Shown here: positions 48,164-58,624 of the stretch, one piece after another
Numbering within the stretch: position 1 is the first letter of the stretch
How the letters are laid out: each line of letters opens with the position of its first letter
Source: Bromus sterilis
Lineage: Eukaryota > Streptophyta > Magnoliopsida > Poales > Poaceae
Direction: 5' to 3'
DNA: 64,000 nucleotides
NCBI GenBank assembly: GCA_950022295.1
Contig: OX465600.1
Coordinates: 202,397,782 to 202,461,781, forward strand
Notes under the pieces: generated by a model
The model's database searches: none
Told to the model about the DNA's origin: nothing
Seen by the model: only the letters and a program-made list of their open reading frames with translations
Program-made: the position numbers and the translations under genes

Positions 48164-49217
48164 ATGGGTGTGGAACCACCCAAATATGGTAGGATGGACA
48201 TTTTTCACTTGTATCATCTTCGATCAACTTGTGCTCGTGCTAAAAACCCAACCGACTTGGTTGAGGGAAAATCATTGGATGATCATGCTCATTATACGCG
48301 GCACCGCCTATCTCAGAAAGAGAAACACTTATGGGACCAAATACAAACTTCTTATTTCTATGCTAAGTGTTTATGCTACATTTATGATTTTACTTGATGC
48401 TCTAATATAGATCGTCAACACCTTCCTTTCCAATGTGAGTTTAATGAAAATGAGATCCTATCTTCTTATGCTAAAGGTGTTTATGATTACTTTGATGTTG
48501 AAACGATTGAAGAATTTGTTGCTTTTAAGGGTGCTTATGAGATTGCTTCTTTGATTGAAAAGTATTATGATACTATTTACAAGTCTGAAAACTTTGCAGT
48601 TCTTGCTTATTGCTTTGAGAATTATGTTTGCAATGATTATATTGAAGATTTTAAAAACAAAATGTTTGCTACCCAAGAAGAGGCCAATGATTTCTTTGAG
48701 AAGGAATCCCATGATTCCGAGGACTCACTTGAAATATCCCTTTCTGAAGATCTTGATAATTACTTTGTTGATGGCCATGATGCCAATATGGATTATGCTT
48801 GCGAAGATGAACTAGCTATAGTTCCTTATGTTAAGCATGAAATTTTTGCTATTGCACCCACACTTGATTTTTCTATTATCCTTTTGAAATTTCCAACTCA
48901 TATTCCAGAGAACTTTGCTCTTATTAAGGCTCAATGTGATTTGCATGCATTTATCTTATGTTCCTAAAGACCGTGTTGAAACACGTGTGCTTGTAGGTCA
49001 TGAACAACATGATTTATGTGATAGTTATATTCTTGATGTTGTCCATGATACTAGTGAAAATTATTTTGAGAGAGGGAAGTTTGGTTGTAGAAACTTCCAT
49101 ATTACTAAAACTCCTCTCTTTATGTTGAAAGTTTTGAAGTTTTTCTTTTTCCGCCTTCCTATGCATGTCACTTTGTGCTTCTTTGATTTATTTTTCTTAC
49201 AAGATGCCTATGCATAG
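48164..49217 (+). pseudogene. Unknown ORF of the Athila-like element, broken
   Basis: The ATG at 48164 opens a frame with an in-frame TGA at 48395-48397 that is otherwise open to 48967. A shift into the +1 frame near 48950 carries it on to 49217. The predicted protein is acidic and rich in Tyr, Phe, Asp and Glu, with no CCHC box, protease or RT motif. I do not recognise a domain. The ending in a Phe/Leu-rich stretch (about 49125-49200) could be a membrane segment or chance. I recall similar sequence being common in wheat intergenic DNA, which would fit a conserved cargo ORF of non-autonomous elements. Confidence 0.6.
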
Positions 49218-52106
49218 GAAGTGGGTTAGGCTTAAATCTGTTTCATATTTTCTTCTTGATGCTCTCTTTGCTTCAAAATTCTTATTCATTATGAGAGCAT
49301 CTTTTAAAATCCTCTTGCCTATCTTAAAGGCGTAAAAGAAAGCGCTTGTTGGGAGGCAACCCAAGATGTTCTTACTTCTGTTATTAGTGGTCTTGATGAT
49401 TGTTACTATTGTAGCAACATCATTGTATCTTTATTCTCAAGATTTGTGCCAAGTGATAGCCTCTTATGATAAGGGAAGCAAAAGTAGTGACATGCTGTCC
49501 AGAAAACATATTCTGTCTTCGTGACGGGAAAAATCGGATCAAATCACCAGTTCATCTTTTTGAGCTGATTTTTTTACACAGTGTGCTCTATACAATTGCG
49601 AAACTTTCGTATGTTCTGAGTTTTTTTTATTTTAGTTGCAGAAGTACCCCGAAAAAATTCTCTACTACCTGTTGTTCTGTTCTTCATAGATTCTTCCATG
49701 TTTTGTCTCTCCTTACTTTTGCAAACCTTAAGCTTGATTTTTCTTTGCTAAAAACTTTGGAAATCTTGAGAAACAGTAGCTCTTCAAGAATATCTTTATA
49801 TCCAGTGGGGAAAAATTATTTTATTAAGGGTACTAACCTCTCTAATCAGCTTATGATGAGTTATGTATGAAGGGAGTTTTCAAGTGTGCGATGGAAGATG
49901 ATGAAAGAAGATCCGGGAGTGTCAAGCACTCAAGCTTGGGGATGCCCCCATGCATCCCCAATAAATATTCAAGGAGACTCAAGCATCTAAGCTTGGGGAT
50001 ACCCCGGTGCATCCACTTCTCCATCAACAATCATCAGTTCGTCCTTCGTCTCACTATATTTTTATCACTTCATGCGTTATGTGCTATGCTTGGAGCGTCT
50101 CGCTTTTAGGTTTTATTTTTAGTTTTCTTTAGCTTTGCTTGCTGTTCATAACAAGTTAGACCCCGTCTTACTTTGTGTGGGAGATAAACACGCTCCACTT
50201 GCAAAATCTAGAACACATCATATGATTTTTCATTGCTTAGCTTTTTGCTGTTGTGTGTTCTTTATCTTTTTGTAGCTACTGCCATGTTTAGTTTTAGTTT
50301 TAGTTTGTATTTAGCGAGAGCCTTGGATTTTGTTTAGTTTGTTGCTGGAACTCTCTTTAGTTTTCATGTTTATCTTGTTAAGAGAGTTGTTTGTTGCACT
50401 GAGTTTTGTCTTGTCATGAAAGTAGGTAATTGAGGTTGCTATTTAATTTTTGTAGTAACTTGCAATAGATTTGAGGTATTGATGTGAGTATTGTTTGAAC
50501 TTTTGGTGTCAAGAGCTCTAGCCTATTAGTGTTAGGTGTCGTATTTTGGGCAATCCGTGTTTATTTTAAAAACCTACAAAAACTAGTTGAGAACTCTAGC
50601 TACTAGATGGATCGCTAATCTTCGGAGGGATCGGATATTAGAGTACACTCACATACCATGAGTCGAGGATGCGCAAGGATAACCAAAACCCCATACGCTC
50701 CTCCTCGGGGTACTTGTCTCTTTGTTACCCTCCTTATTAGATTGATAGTTACCGATAATAAGTGCATGAGTTCTTCGGACTAATGTAAGTATTGAAAGTT
50801 ACACTTCCACCTCCTCATATTTTCTAGCCTTTCCCGTGTCGTGCATTGCCTTCTTCTCACTTCGAGAGTTGGTGTCCACCTTCGTCGGTACATCCAAACC
50901 CTTAGCATGATACACTCTGTCAAAATAAACCTCCTTATATCTTTCCTCAAAACAGCCAGCATACCTACCTATCAAGGCATTTCCATAGACTTTCCGAGAT
51001 ATATTGCCATGCAACATCCACTTCTTCATGACTTGATCTTCATGTCATACATGTTCCTGCTACACTGGCAGCGGCATACATAGCATACATCCTGATAGCT
51101 ACATCTTCTTTATGATTTGAATACCTTGGAAAGTGTGAAAGATCTTCTATACCCTCTTGTAAATTAGAGTGTTGCCCTTAAGTGAGGAAAGATCCCAAAG
51201 TGGACAAAATAAAAGATCCCAAAGAGGACAAATGAGAGTTAAATAGAAAGAGCCATTGAGGCCACCAACAAAATACAAAAAATAGAAATAAAAGAAATAA
51301 AAAGAGAGAAAGGGGCAACACTACTGTCCTTTTGAAAGATCCACACTAGTACTCCCTCTTATCCTTGTACTCCATAGATATGATCATTCATGCATATAGC
51401 TATGTGGGGACCTTCACACTATAGAACTTGGCTTGCATATTCCAAGGATGAGCCTCCTCAAAAGAGCTCTAAGTCTTCATGAGCGAGCAAGTTAGATGCA
51501 CCCCCACTAGTTCCATTGGAGAGCTTTTTAGCTCATATGTTCATCCGTTGCATGGCAATCCCTACTCCTCACATCATATCTATCATTTTGCCTGCTCGCC
51601 TATGATTGTCCTCATTGATGTGAGCATTTCTCACCTTTTTGTCTTCCTCCTCCACCATATTTCTCTCTTTGCCATCCTAAGTTTCAACTTTCTGCTTACG
51701 CTCATCCATTGCATGAGTTCTCAAAATATCGAAAAGGAGTGGATCAAATTGACTTGTACCTAGCTAGTGGTCTCGGGACAAGTCAAGATAAGATTCCAAA
51801 GAAGACCAAGTGTGAAACTTTAGTAGATTGAGTTCTCAACACAAAAATACTTTTTTCTCGTATTCCCTATCCCTCTTCTTACACGTAAACACCATTTGGA
51901 GACATTCGAGTCACGGACAGCGAGAGCTCTTGCACCTAATGTTCTTTCGATGCTTGTTTCAATGCTAATATAGACTCTTGCATGTTATGAATTGAATTGA
52001 ATCACATACCTTGATTGCTTTACTTTTCAAAGTTCTTATATGGTTGCTAGCATGTCACCACATAAATTATGCTTGTCATCATTTACCTACTCGAGGACCA
52101 GCAGGA
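49218..52106 (+). other. Non-coding internal region of the Athila-like element
   Basis: No ORF with a recognisable domain was found. The phrase GCTTGTTGGGAGGCAACCC (near 49346-49364) and repeated AAGCTTGGGGAT phrases (49932-50000) are typical of Athila-like internal regions. The strand composition is T-rich. Confidence 0.6.
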
Positions 52107-52123
52107 ATTAATCTTGGGGATGT
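52107..52123 (+). other. Athila-like polypurine tract
   Basis: The purine-rich AATCTTGGGGATGT lies directly before the 3' LTR start TGATACGTCC at 52124. Confidence 0.75.
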
Positions 52124-53271
52124 TGATACGTCCCAAACGTATCGATAATTTCTTATTGCTCCATGCATGTTTTGTGTGATATTGCTATGATCTAGATACA
52201 CTTTCATACACTTTTGATCATATTTGGACTAACCTATTAACTCAGTGCACCCAGTGCCAGTTTCTGTTTTTCTGTTGTTTTTCTATTTCAGTTTTCCCCA
52301 TATTAAAAGTGCTCCAAAAATTCGGGAAAAATCAGAAAAAAATCAGCATGAAGGAACCTTCTGGAGTCCCGAAGGGGGACCAGGTGGGACCCACCAGGGA
52401 CCCAGGCGCCTAGCTGGCGCGAACTAGGGCTTGGCCGCGCCAGGGGGGCGCCTGGACCCCTGGTGGCCCCCCTGGCTGCCCCCTTCGCCTATATATCTCC
52501 CGTGACGTGAAACTTTCAAAGACAGAACCCTTTTTCGCGATCTCACCTCTGTTCTGCCGCCGCCGCGCTTCCAAGATCGGGCGCACCAGCAGGACCCTTC
52601 CCGGCACCCTTCCGGAGGGAGGATCGACCTCCGGGAGCTTCCCCTCCACCATGGACGCTTCCCGGATGTGTCGTGAGTAGTTTCCCTTGGACCATGAGTC
52701 CGTGATCAGTAGCTATGTGATGTTATCCTCCCCTCTTTGTTTTTCATGGTTTACACCTCGTGAGCTGCCCTACATGATCGAGGGACATATGTAATCTTTC
52801 TGCTTTTGCTATGCTGAGTTTGATGGGATCTAATGGATTATGAGATTATGTTCAGATTGTGATAGAGTAATATATTTGGTTCTTATCTCTTATATTTTTT
52901 TTCCTAAGTAATTCTTGCATGTTCTTTGTTGATGTTTATTGCTTTAGTCAAGTAGTAGGTAGTAACTCCAAGAGGGAACGTTATGCTCGATTGTGGGTTC
53001 ATGCCCCCTGATGACACGCTTGAGTGATAGAAACATGAGTCTAGGGGATGTGTTGTTGCCACAAGGGGGAAAACAACGGTGATTTTGACCGCGGTTGCAA
53101 GGATTGTTTACTTTACTCAAAGTTCTTTTAATGCAGTTGTCTGTTGCTTTCGGTTTACACTTTGGGTGGGGCTCACAACTTAATACCAGCGAGATGTTCT
53201 GGATAGATATCTCAAGGTGGTTGATTAGTAGTAGATGAAGTAGGATTTGGGTCTAGTTATTTTGGCGTACT
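52124..53271 (+). repeat. Athila-like 3' LTR, first part
   Basis: It matches 46292-47440 with scattered differences. It is interrupted by the repeat-rich LTR element at 53272. Confidence 0.92.
53267..53271. other. Target-site duplication GTACT, left copy
   Basis: GTACT is repeated at 58093-58097. Together they bound the inserted element and match a single GTACT at the corresponding place in the 5' LTR. Confidence 0.92.
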
Positions 53272-53839
53272 TGTCGTGGAAAAGTCACGAAAGCTGTCCG
53301 AAGAGTCAGACTTGATTATGGGGCCTTTGCTACGAGTGTACGAGGAAGAAAATCATAGAGAGAGAGAGACGCGGTTTATATAGCTTCGGGCCTCGGGAAA
53401 CATCATCCGGTAAAAACCCTATATGCTGTTTGTGGCTAGGTCTTATTCCTTTGCTCACGGAGAGTCGCCGGCTCTCCTATAGTTGTGTCTAATTGTCCCG
53501 GGTTTAGATGACCCGAGACTAGTCTCTAATTTAGAGACTATTGTGGTCTATTGAGTCTGCTTGAGTTGTCCCGTTTGGGGCGCCCTACCCCTCCTTATAT
53601 AGGTGGAAGGGGGAGGCTTACATGTAGAGTTCTAGTAGGATACAAACTAGTCTCTTATTCTATTACAAGTCGGATATCAATCTGAGTCCTACTCTAAGTC
53701 TTGTAGCTTTTCGTATCTTCCAAGTTAGGTGGACTCCATCTTGATTCCTTCGTCCGGCTTTCATCTCCGCGAGCCGGATCTTGTCAACCGTACGGCTTTG
53801 TCTCCTAGCCGGGTCTATCCGTGGGATATTCCCCCGACA
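53272..53839 (-). repeat. 3' LTR of the repeat-rich element (568 bp)
   Basis: It pairs with 57512-58092. The minus-strand TATA (TATATAAGG) is at plus 53593-53601. A short GA repeat lies near 53355-53368. Confidence 0.9.
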
Positions 53840-54159
53840 TTAGCCCCTAAGTTTAGCTTGGACGCAATCTTGGCATGGGCTTCATTTTTTGTTTGCTTGT
53901 CTTTGGTAATGTCAGTTTGTCGTAGAAGAGAACGCAAGGTGTACGTCCGTAGTAAACTTTCAATATGATGAATAGTAAGGATAAGGACCGGGTCTGGAGG
54001 TCAAACCATTAGGCCGGCTTGCTCCACTGATTCATGTCAATGAACCCGATATGATTCAATTTTGAGCTCTTCCACGTTTGAGTTCAATGTTGCTTTTTGC
54101 TCTTCCGTGTCTTCTCAAAAGACCCGGGAAAAATTTACGGGAAATTTTATGTCCATATC

Positions 54160-54350
54160 GTCTGTAGCCCCCAAGTGTCGAGTCTATCATCTCGTGATGA
54201 CTTGGAAAAATAGCTTTGCTGGTGTAGCCCCCGAGTGTTGGGTTGTCTTGTCTGCAGCAACCTAGGACTTGTTCTTGTGAAATTTGCTTCGAAGTAGTGT
54301 AGCCCCCAAGTGCCAGGTTGTCTTGCCTGCAGCGACCTGGGACTTACAGT
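54160..54350 (+). repeat. Repeats with the phrase GTAGCCCCCRAGTG
   Basis: Three imperfect units of about 70-80 bases each start GTAGCCCCC(A/G)AGTG. Two are followed by a phrase of the type GGTTGTCTTGYCTGCAGC. They are part of the element interior. Confidence 0.7.
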
Positions 54351-54593
54351 TTCTTGCTTGAAGTCGGCAAGTATTATATGCCAAAGTCGGCAAATTTTGT
54401 TGAAGCCGGAAAAATGTTTGCTTGCTGATAAAAATCGATGAACGCGAATTTGCTAAATCCGGTAGATATGATATGATGGGTTGTGTTCCCAGATTCTAAA
54501 TAGAGTGGCCCTTCGAGTGCCGGAATATGTTTCCTTCAGCAACCCAGATTAATGTGTGCCAACTCCAAGTCGCTATGAGCATTTGAATGTGGA

Positions 54594-55000
54594 GAGAGCC
54601 GGATGCGACGAAAGTCGACTTATATATTTTTATATGGCTAGAGCCAGTGCGACGAGTGTCGTCTTGTATGCGAGAGCCGTTGCGACTGAATTCGACTTTG
54701 TATATGCCGAGAGCCGTTGCAACCGAGGTCGACTTTATATATGGCGAGAGCCGTTGCGACCGAAGTCGACTTTATATATGGCGAGAGTCATTGCGACCGA
54801 AGTCGACTTTTTATGTGGCGAGAGCCGTTGCGACCGAGGTCGACTTTATATGTGGCGAGAGCCGTTGCGACCGAAGTCGACTTTGTATGTGGCGAGAGCC
54901 GTTCCGATCGAGGTCGACTTTATATGTGGCGAGAGCCGTTGCGACCGAAGTCGACTTTATATATATGGCGAGAGCCGTTGCGACCGAAGTCGACTTTATA
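54594..55000 (+). repeat. 37-bp tandem array, about 11 units
   Basis: The unit starts GAGAGCCGTTGCGACCGAAG and ends with CGACTTTATATATGGC. Most units are exactly 37 bases and a few carry small changes. There are no unique spacers. As 37 is not divisible by three and the unit has no stop, all three plus frames stay open through the array. Confidence 0.9.
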
Positions 55001-55964
55001 ATGCAGAAGATGCAATGATGTTTGGATGCGAAACGTAATGCAGTCGGCATGTGTGTATTGACAAACAGCCGTATCACATAGGGAAAATTTTCGAGTTGTA
55101 GTCCCCATGAGTCGGTATGATCATCATTGCGTCATGCCGAGTCACACAGGTTAATGCTGTTATTGAAATATGTTGGTGTTTCCGTGGACAAAGCTAGTGT
55201 TTTAAAAGCGCAATGAAGAAAGCCAGTATTTGTGCTAGCTTGCCACGGTTACAGCCGAGCCATATTCTTTTTCAAGTCGGCGTGTATTCCATAAGGTTGT
55301 CAGGTAAATATGGTAGCAAAAGATAAAAAATGCTATGATGCTGATGTATGCAAAAATTAAAGTGGAAAGGCTCATATAGAAGTCGACTCTGGATTTGAAC
55401 ATGCCTCATCTCCTCGCGTTGAGAGAGATAATTGGGTTATCCAGGAGTCGAAACCTCTCTGTAAGCCGGCACATATGACTAGCGTTCCCTGTGCTTAAAC
55501 CCAAACTCGATAGGCGTTTCTGTAAGCCCCAAGGTTTTGAGACTTAAGTCAGGTACACATAGGTCATATGAGCTTGAGCTATACAGGCCAAGATTAAGGT
55601 GTGGTTAGCCAGTTCATGTATATGCCGGGATGTCTTCGGATAAGAGTCGATGGATGCCATCGAGCTCCCCTACTTCCGCTAAATAAGCCATACACATGTG
55701 GAGTTTTACATATATACGTCGAGTTCTCATATACGACTCGATGAATTTCATCGAGCCCCCCGATTCCCCTGAATAAGCAATATACATGCTCAGTACCAAT
55801 AGAGGGGTTGATCAAGCCCCCAGGTCTCTGAGATATGAGAATGCAGAAGATGCAATGCATCATGACATGTAGTGTATGATGCAAGATGAGAAGAGACTAA
55901 ATTCATAGTGCATAAGATGCAATGTATGGAGAAGTTGGCATGACCAAGATCGGTGTACCTTAGT

Positions 55965-56150
55965 GTAGCGAAAGCCGGTGCGACGAGAGTCAACTTGTAT
56001 TTTATATGGAGAAAGCCGATGCGACGAAAGTCGACTTATATTTTGTGCGGCGAGAGCTGGTGCGACGAAGGTCGACTTATATATTTTATGGCGAAAGACG
56101 GTGCGACGAATGTCGACTTTATATATTTATGGCGAAAGCCGGTTTTTGGT
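55965..56150 (+). repeat. Second array related to the 37-bp repeat
   Basis: Four units of about 40-45 bases have the core GCGACGAAAGTCGACTT, close to the core of the 37-bp array but with longer A/T spacers. Confidence 0.8.
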
Positions 56151-56410
56151 AATGATCCTGGATTCATAAAGGAGCCAGAATTTTTTATGACCCGGAATCT
56201 CATTGCGGAGCCGAGATTTTCCAATAAACCTAAACTCGAGAAGGGAGTCGGGATTTTTCCGATGATCCAGAACTTAATGAAAGAGACGGAAGTTTTCCAT
56301 CGAATCGGAATCTGGGCCGGGATTTTACCGATGATCCGATACTAAATGAAAGAGCCGGAATTTTCCCGATGAACCGGAATCTGAGTCGGGATTTTACCAT
56401 CGAAAACAAT
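56150..56410 (+). repeat. Long-period repeats with CCGGAAT/CGGGATTTT phrases
   Basis: Two to three imperfect units of about 70-75 bases with the phrases AATGAAAGAG, CCGATGATCC and CGGGATTTTACC. Confidence 0.65.
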
Positions 56411-57056
56411 GGACCAAAATTTGTGATGGTCAATTATAATCCGTCGTTGAAACATAATATATCTCAATCTCCGATGGATCCTATAGGAGGCGTAGCCCCC
56501 GAGTCTTGAGTCGACTCGAGGAGTCGGCTAGGGACTCCATGTATCTGGCTTGGTTAAGAAAAAAGCATTGATCTGATGATGCAGAGAAAACCCAGAAAAT
56601 CATGGAAGGCAACCGTTGTGAGATTGTGGCTGATCTTCGTTGGAGTCAGCGGTTGATAGTCCGGCCAATATGTCGAGCCGGCAATAGCGAGAGCCAAGCG
56701 GTTGTAAGCCGACGTATATGTGTCTATTAAGCGCGTTGTTGTAAGGCGACGTATATGTTGATGTCGACTGTGGCATTGTGAGCCGGCATGAAACGAGGCA
56801 AACCGGCGTGGCCACAGAAAAATAATATATGTCCTAAACCTGCGTGCACAAGATTGGGAAAACAGATAATAAAATTCTTGATAGAATAAATTTGTAGAGC
56901 AATGGTGTAGGAGAGATATCACCTGATGACTTGCTCAAAAGGTAGTTATCCAATGTCCGAAGTGCGGACCGGTGATAAGTTGAGCCGAATTTGCGATTGG
57001 AATTCGCGATCTCGCGTAGATCAGAAAACGCGTTGTATTGCGGGAGTCGGACATGG

Positions 57057-57195
57057 ACTCATCTAATTTGGTGAGTCAGAATTTTTCCGTAGACTCATCT
57101 CTTTGGTGAGTCGGAATTTTATAGACTCTTCTCTTCGGAGAGTCGGAATTTTTTAGACTCTTATCTTCGGGAGTCGGAATTTTGTAGACTCTACA
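57057..57195 (+). repeat. GAGTCGGAATTTT array, about 4 units
   Basis: Units of about 35 bases with TAGACTC, a short TCTTCGG-type stretch and GAGTCGGAATTTT. The TTCGG centre is flanked by complementary bases, so each unit could form a small stem. Confidence 0.8.
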
Positions 57196-57490
57196 ACACA
57201 GACGTTCTTATCCTGCAGGCTACGCGTGAGGGTCAATGTTGAAGTTGAGTTTCGAGTCGCACGCTTGGATTTTTTCTTGTTTTCTCCATGAGCTTGATGT
57301 AGATCTTGATGCAGATGTTGAAGAAACCGAGGTTGCAATGCGCCCGAGTCGGATTGAGTCCTGCCAGAGTCGGCGGGCCGTCGATTTGTTGATTTAGATT
57401 CGTTCGTGCCGGTTCTTCTTCGTCCGGCCGATCACGAGTTTCTCGATCCCTGTGAGTACTTCCTCCAAGATGACAACACCCTTGTGCGTA

Positions 57491-57510
57491 GGCCCCACGG
57501 TGGGAGCCAA
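57491..57510 (-). other. Primer-binding site of the repeat-rich element
   Basis: The minus strand reads TTGGCTCCCACCGTGGGGCC one base after the LTR. It resembles the TGGCGCCCACCGTGGGGC-type sites I recall from grass Gypsy elements. The tRNA is not assigned. Confidence 0.65.
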
Positions 57511-57511
57511 C

Positions 57512-58092
57512 TATCGTGGAAAAGTCACGGCAGATGTCCCAAGAGTCAGACTTGAATATGGGGCCTTTGCTACGAGTGTACGAGGAAGAAAATCACACAG
57601 AGAGAGAGAGACGTGATTTATACAGCTTCGGGCCCCGGGAAACATCGTCCGGTAAAAACCCTACATGTTGTTTGTGGTTAGGTCTTATTCCTTTGCTCAT
57701 GGAGAGTCGCCGGCATGTCGCCGGCTCTCCTATAGTTGTGTCTAATTGTTCCAGGTTTAGATGACCCGGGACTAGTCTCTAATTTAGAGACTATTGTGGT
57801 CTATTGAGTCTGCTTGAGTTTTCCCGTTTGGGGCGCCCTACACCTCCTTATATAGGTGGAAGGGGGAGGCTTACATGTAGAGTCCTAGTAGGATACAAAC
57901 TAGTCTCTTATTCTATTACAAGTTGGATATCAATCTGAGTCCTACTCTAAGTCTTGTAGCTTTTCGTATCTTCCATGTTAGGTGGACTCCATCTTGATTC
58001 CTTCGTCCGGCTTTCATCTCTGCGAGCCGGCTCTTGTCAACCGTCCGGCTTCGTCTCCAAGCCGGGTCTAGCCGTGGGATATTCCCTCGACA
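57512..58092 (-). repeat. 5' LTR of the repeat-rich element (581 bp)
   Basis: It matches 53272-53839 and has an 11-base insertion (CATGTCGCCGG type, near 57715). Its inner end is TA instead of TG. The minus-strand TATA is at plus 57846-57854. Confidence 0.9.
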
Positions 58093-58624
58093 GTACTGCC
58101 CATGCTTTTGAGCCTCTTCCTTTCTTTGTAGCATAGTTAGCATTGCGGTGCGTTTATAATCCTGTCAATTGCCCATCTATAATTTGTTTCCCTCGCACAG
58201 CAGTTTTATCATCTTTTGGGAGAGAGACGTCGCTAGTGAACATCACGGGACCCCGGTCCATATTCTCATCATTGTTTACACGCTTATTTACTTTTCCGTA
58301 TTTACTTTCAGTTTCTATCATTATCTTTATTCCTTGTGTTTTGATCCTTTGTAAACAACAAGACTGGAGAGATTGACAACCTCTCTGAACTTCGTTGGGA
58401 GCAAAGTTATTTGTGTTGTGTGCAGGTCCAGGTGAAGTAAGCAACCGAGAGTTGTGAACGGCGCCATTGTTCACTTCACCACCTACTTATCATTATCGGA
58501 GTCCTACTGGTCGATCTCAACCTTGGTATCTTCACCAAGGGAAACTTGCCGCTACGCTGCATCTCACCTTCCACTTGGGGTAACCAACGAAGGGCGAGAA
58601 GAAATTATCATCTCTCGTGTATCA
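58093..58624 (+). repeat. Athila-like 3' LTR, second part
   Basis: It begins with the second GTACT copy and matches 47436-47970, ending GTGTATCA. The AGCTC repeat follows. Confidence 0.92.

Larger units (their letters stand above)
53272..58092 (-). mobile_element. Non-autonomous, repeat-rich LTR element (LARD-like)
   Basis: Two ~570-bp LTRs flank 3.67 kb without any gag or pol. On the minus strand the LTR starts TGTCG, with a primer site (57510-57491) after the right LTR and a purine-rich end (53852-53840) before the left LTR. This sets the orientation as minus. The interior holds several distinct tandem arrays. GTACT repeats flank it. Confidence 0.88.
46292..58624 (+). mobile_element. Non-autonomous Athila-like Gypsy element
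   Basis: The element has two LTRs starting TGATACGTCC and ending with a GTATCA terminus (CACGTATCA in the 5' copy, CGTGTATCA in the 3' copy), a TGGCGCC-type primer site, a polypurine tract and AGCTC repeats on both sides. The internal region (47971-52123, about 4.15 kb) contains one broken unknown ORF and no protease, RT or integrase. It must have been moved by another element's enzymes. Its 3' LTR is split by a second element at 53272-58092. Confidence 0.9.

Noticed and set aside
54594..55000. CRISPR array
   Set aside because: Repeats are directly adjacent with no unique spacers, and this is plant retrotransposon sequence.
54556..55038. 160-codon ORF with repeated Arg/Cys peptides
   Set aside because: It is a by-product of a stop-free 37-bp array: all three frames are open with the same periodic peptide.
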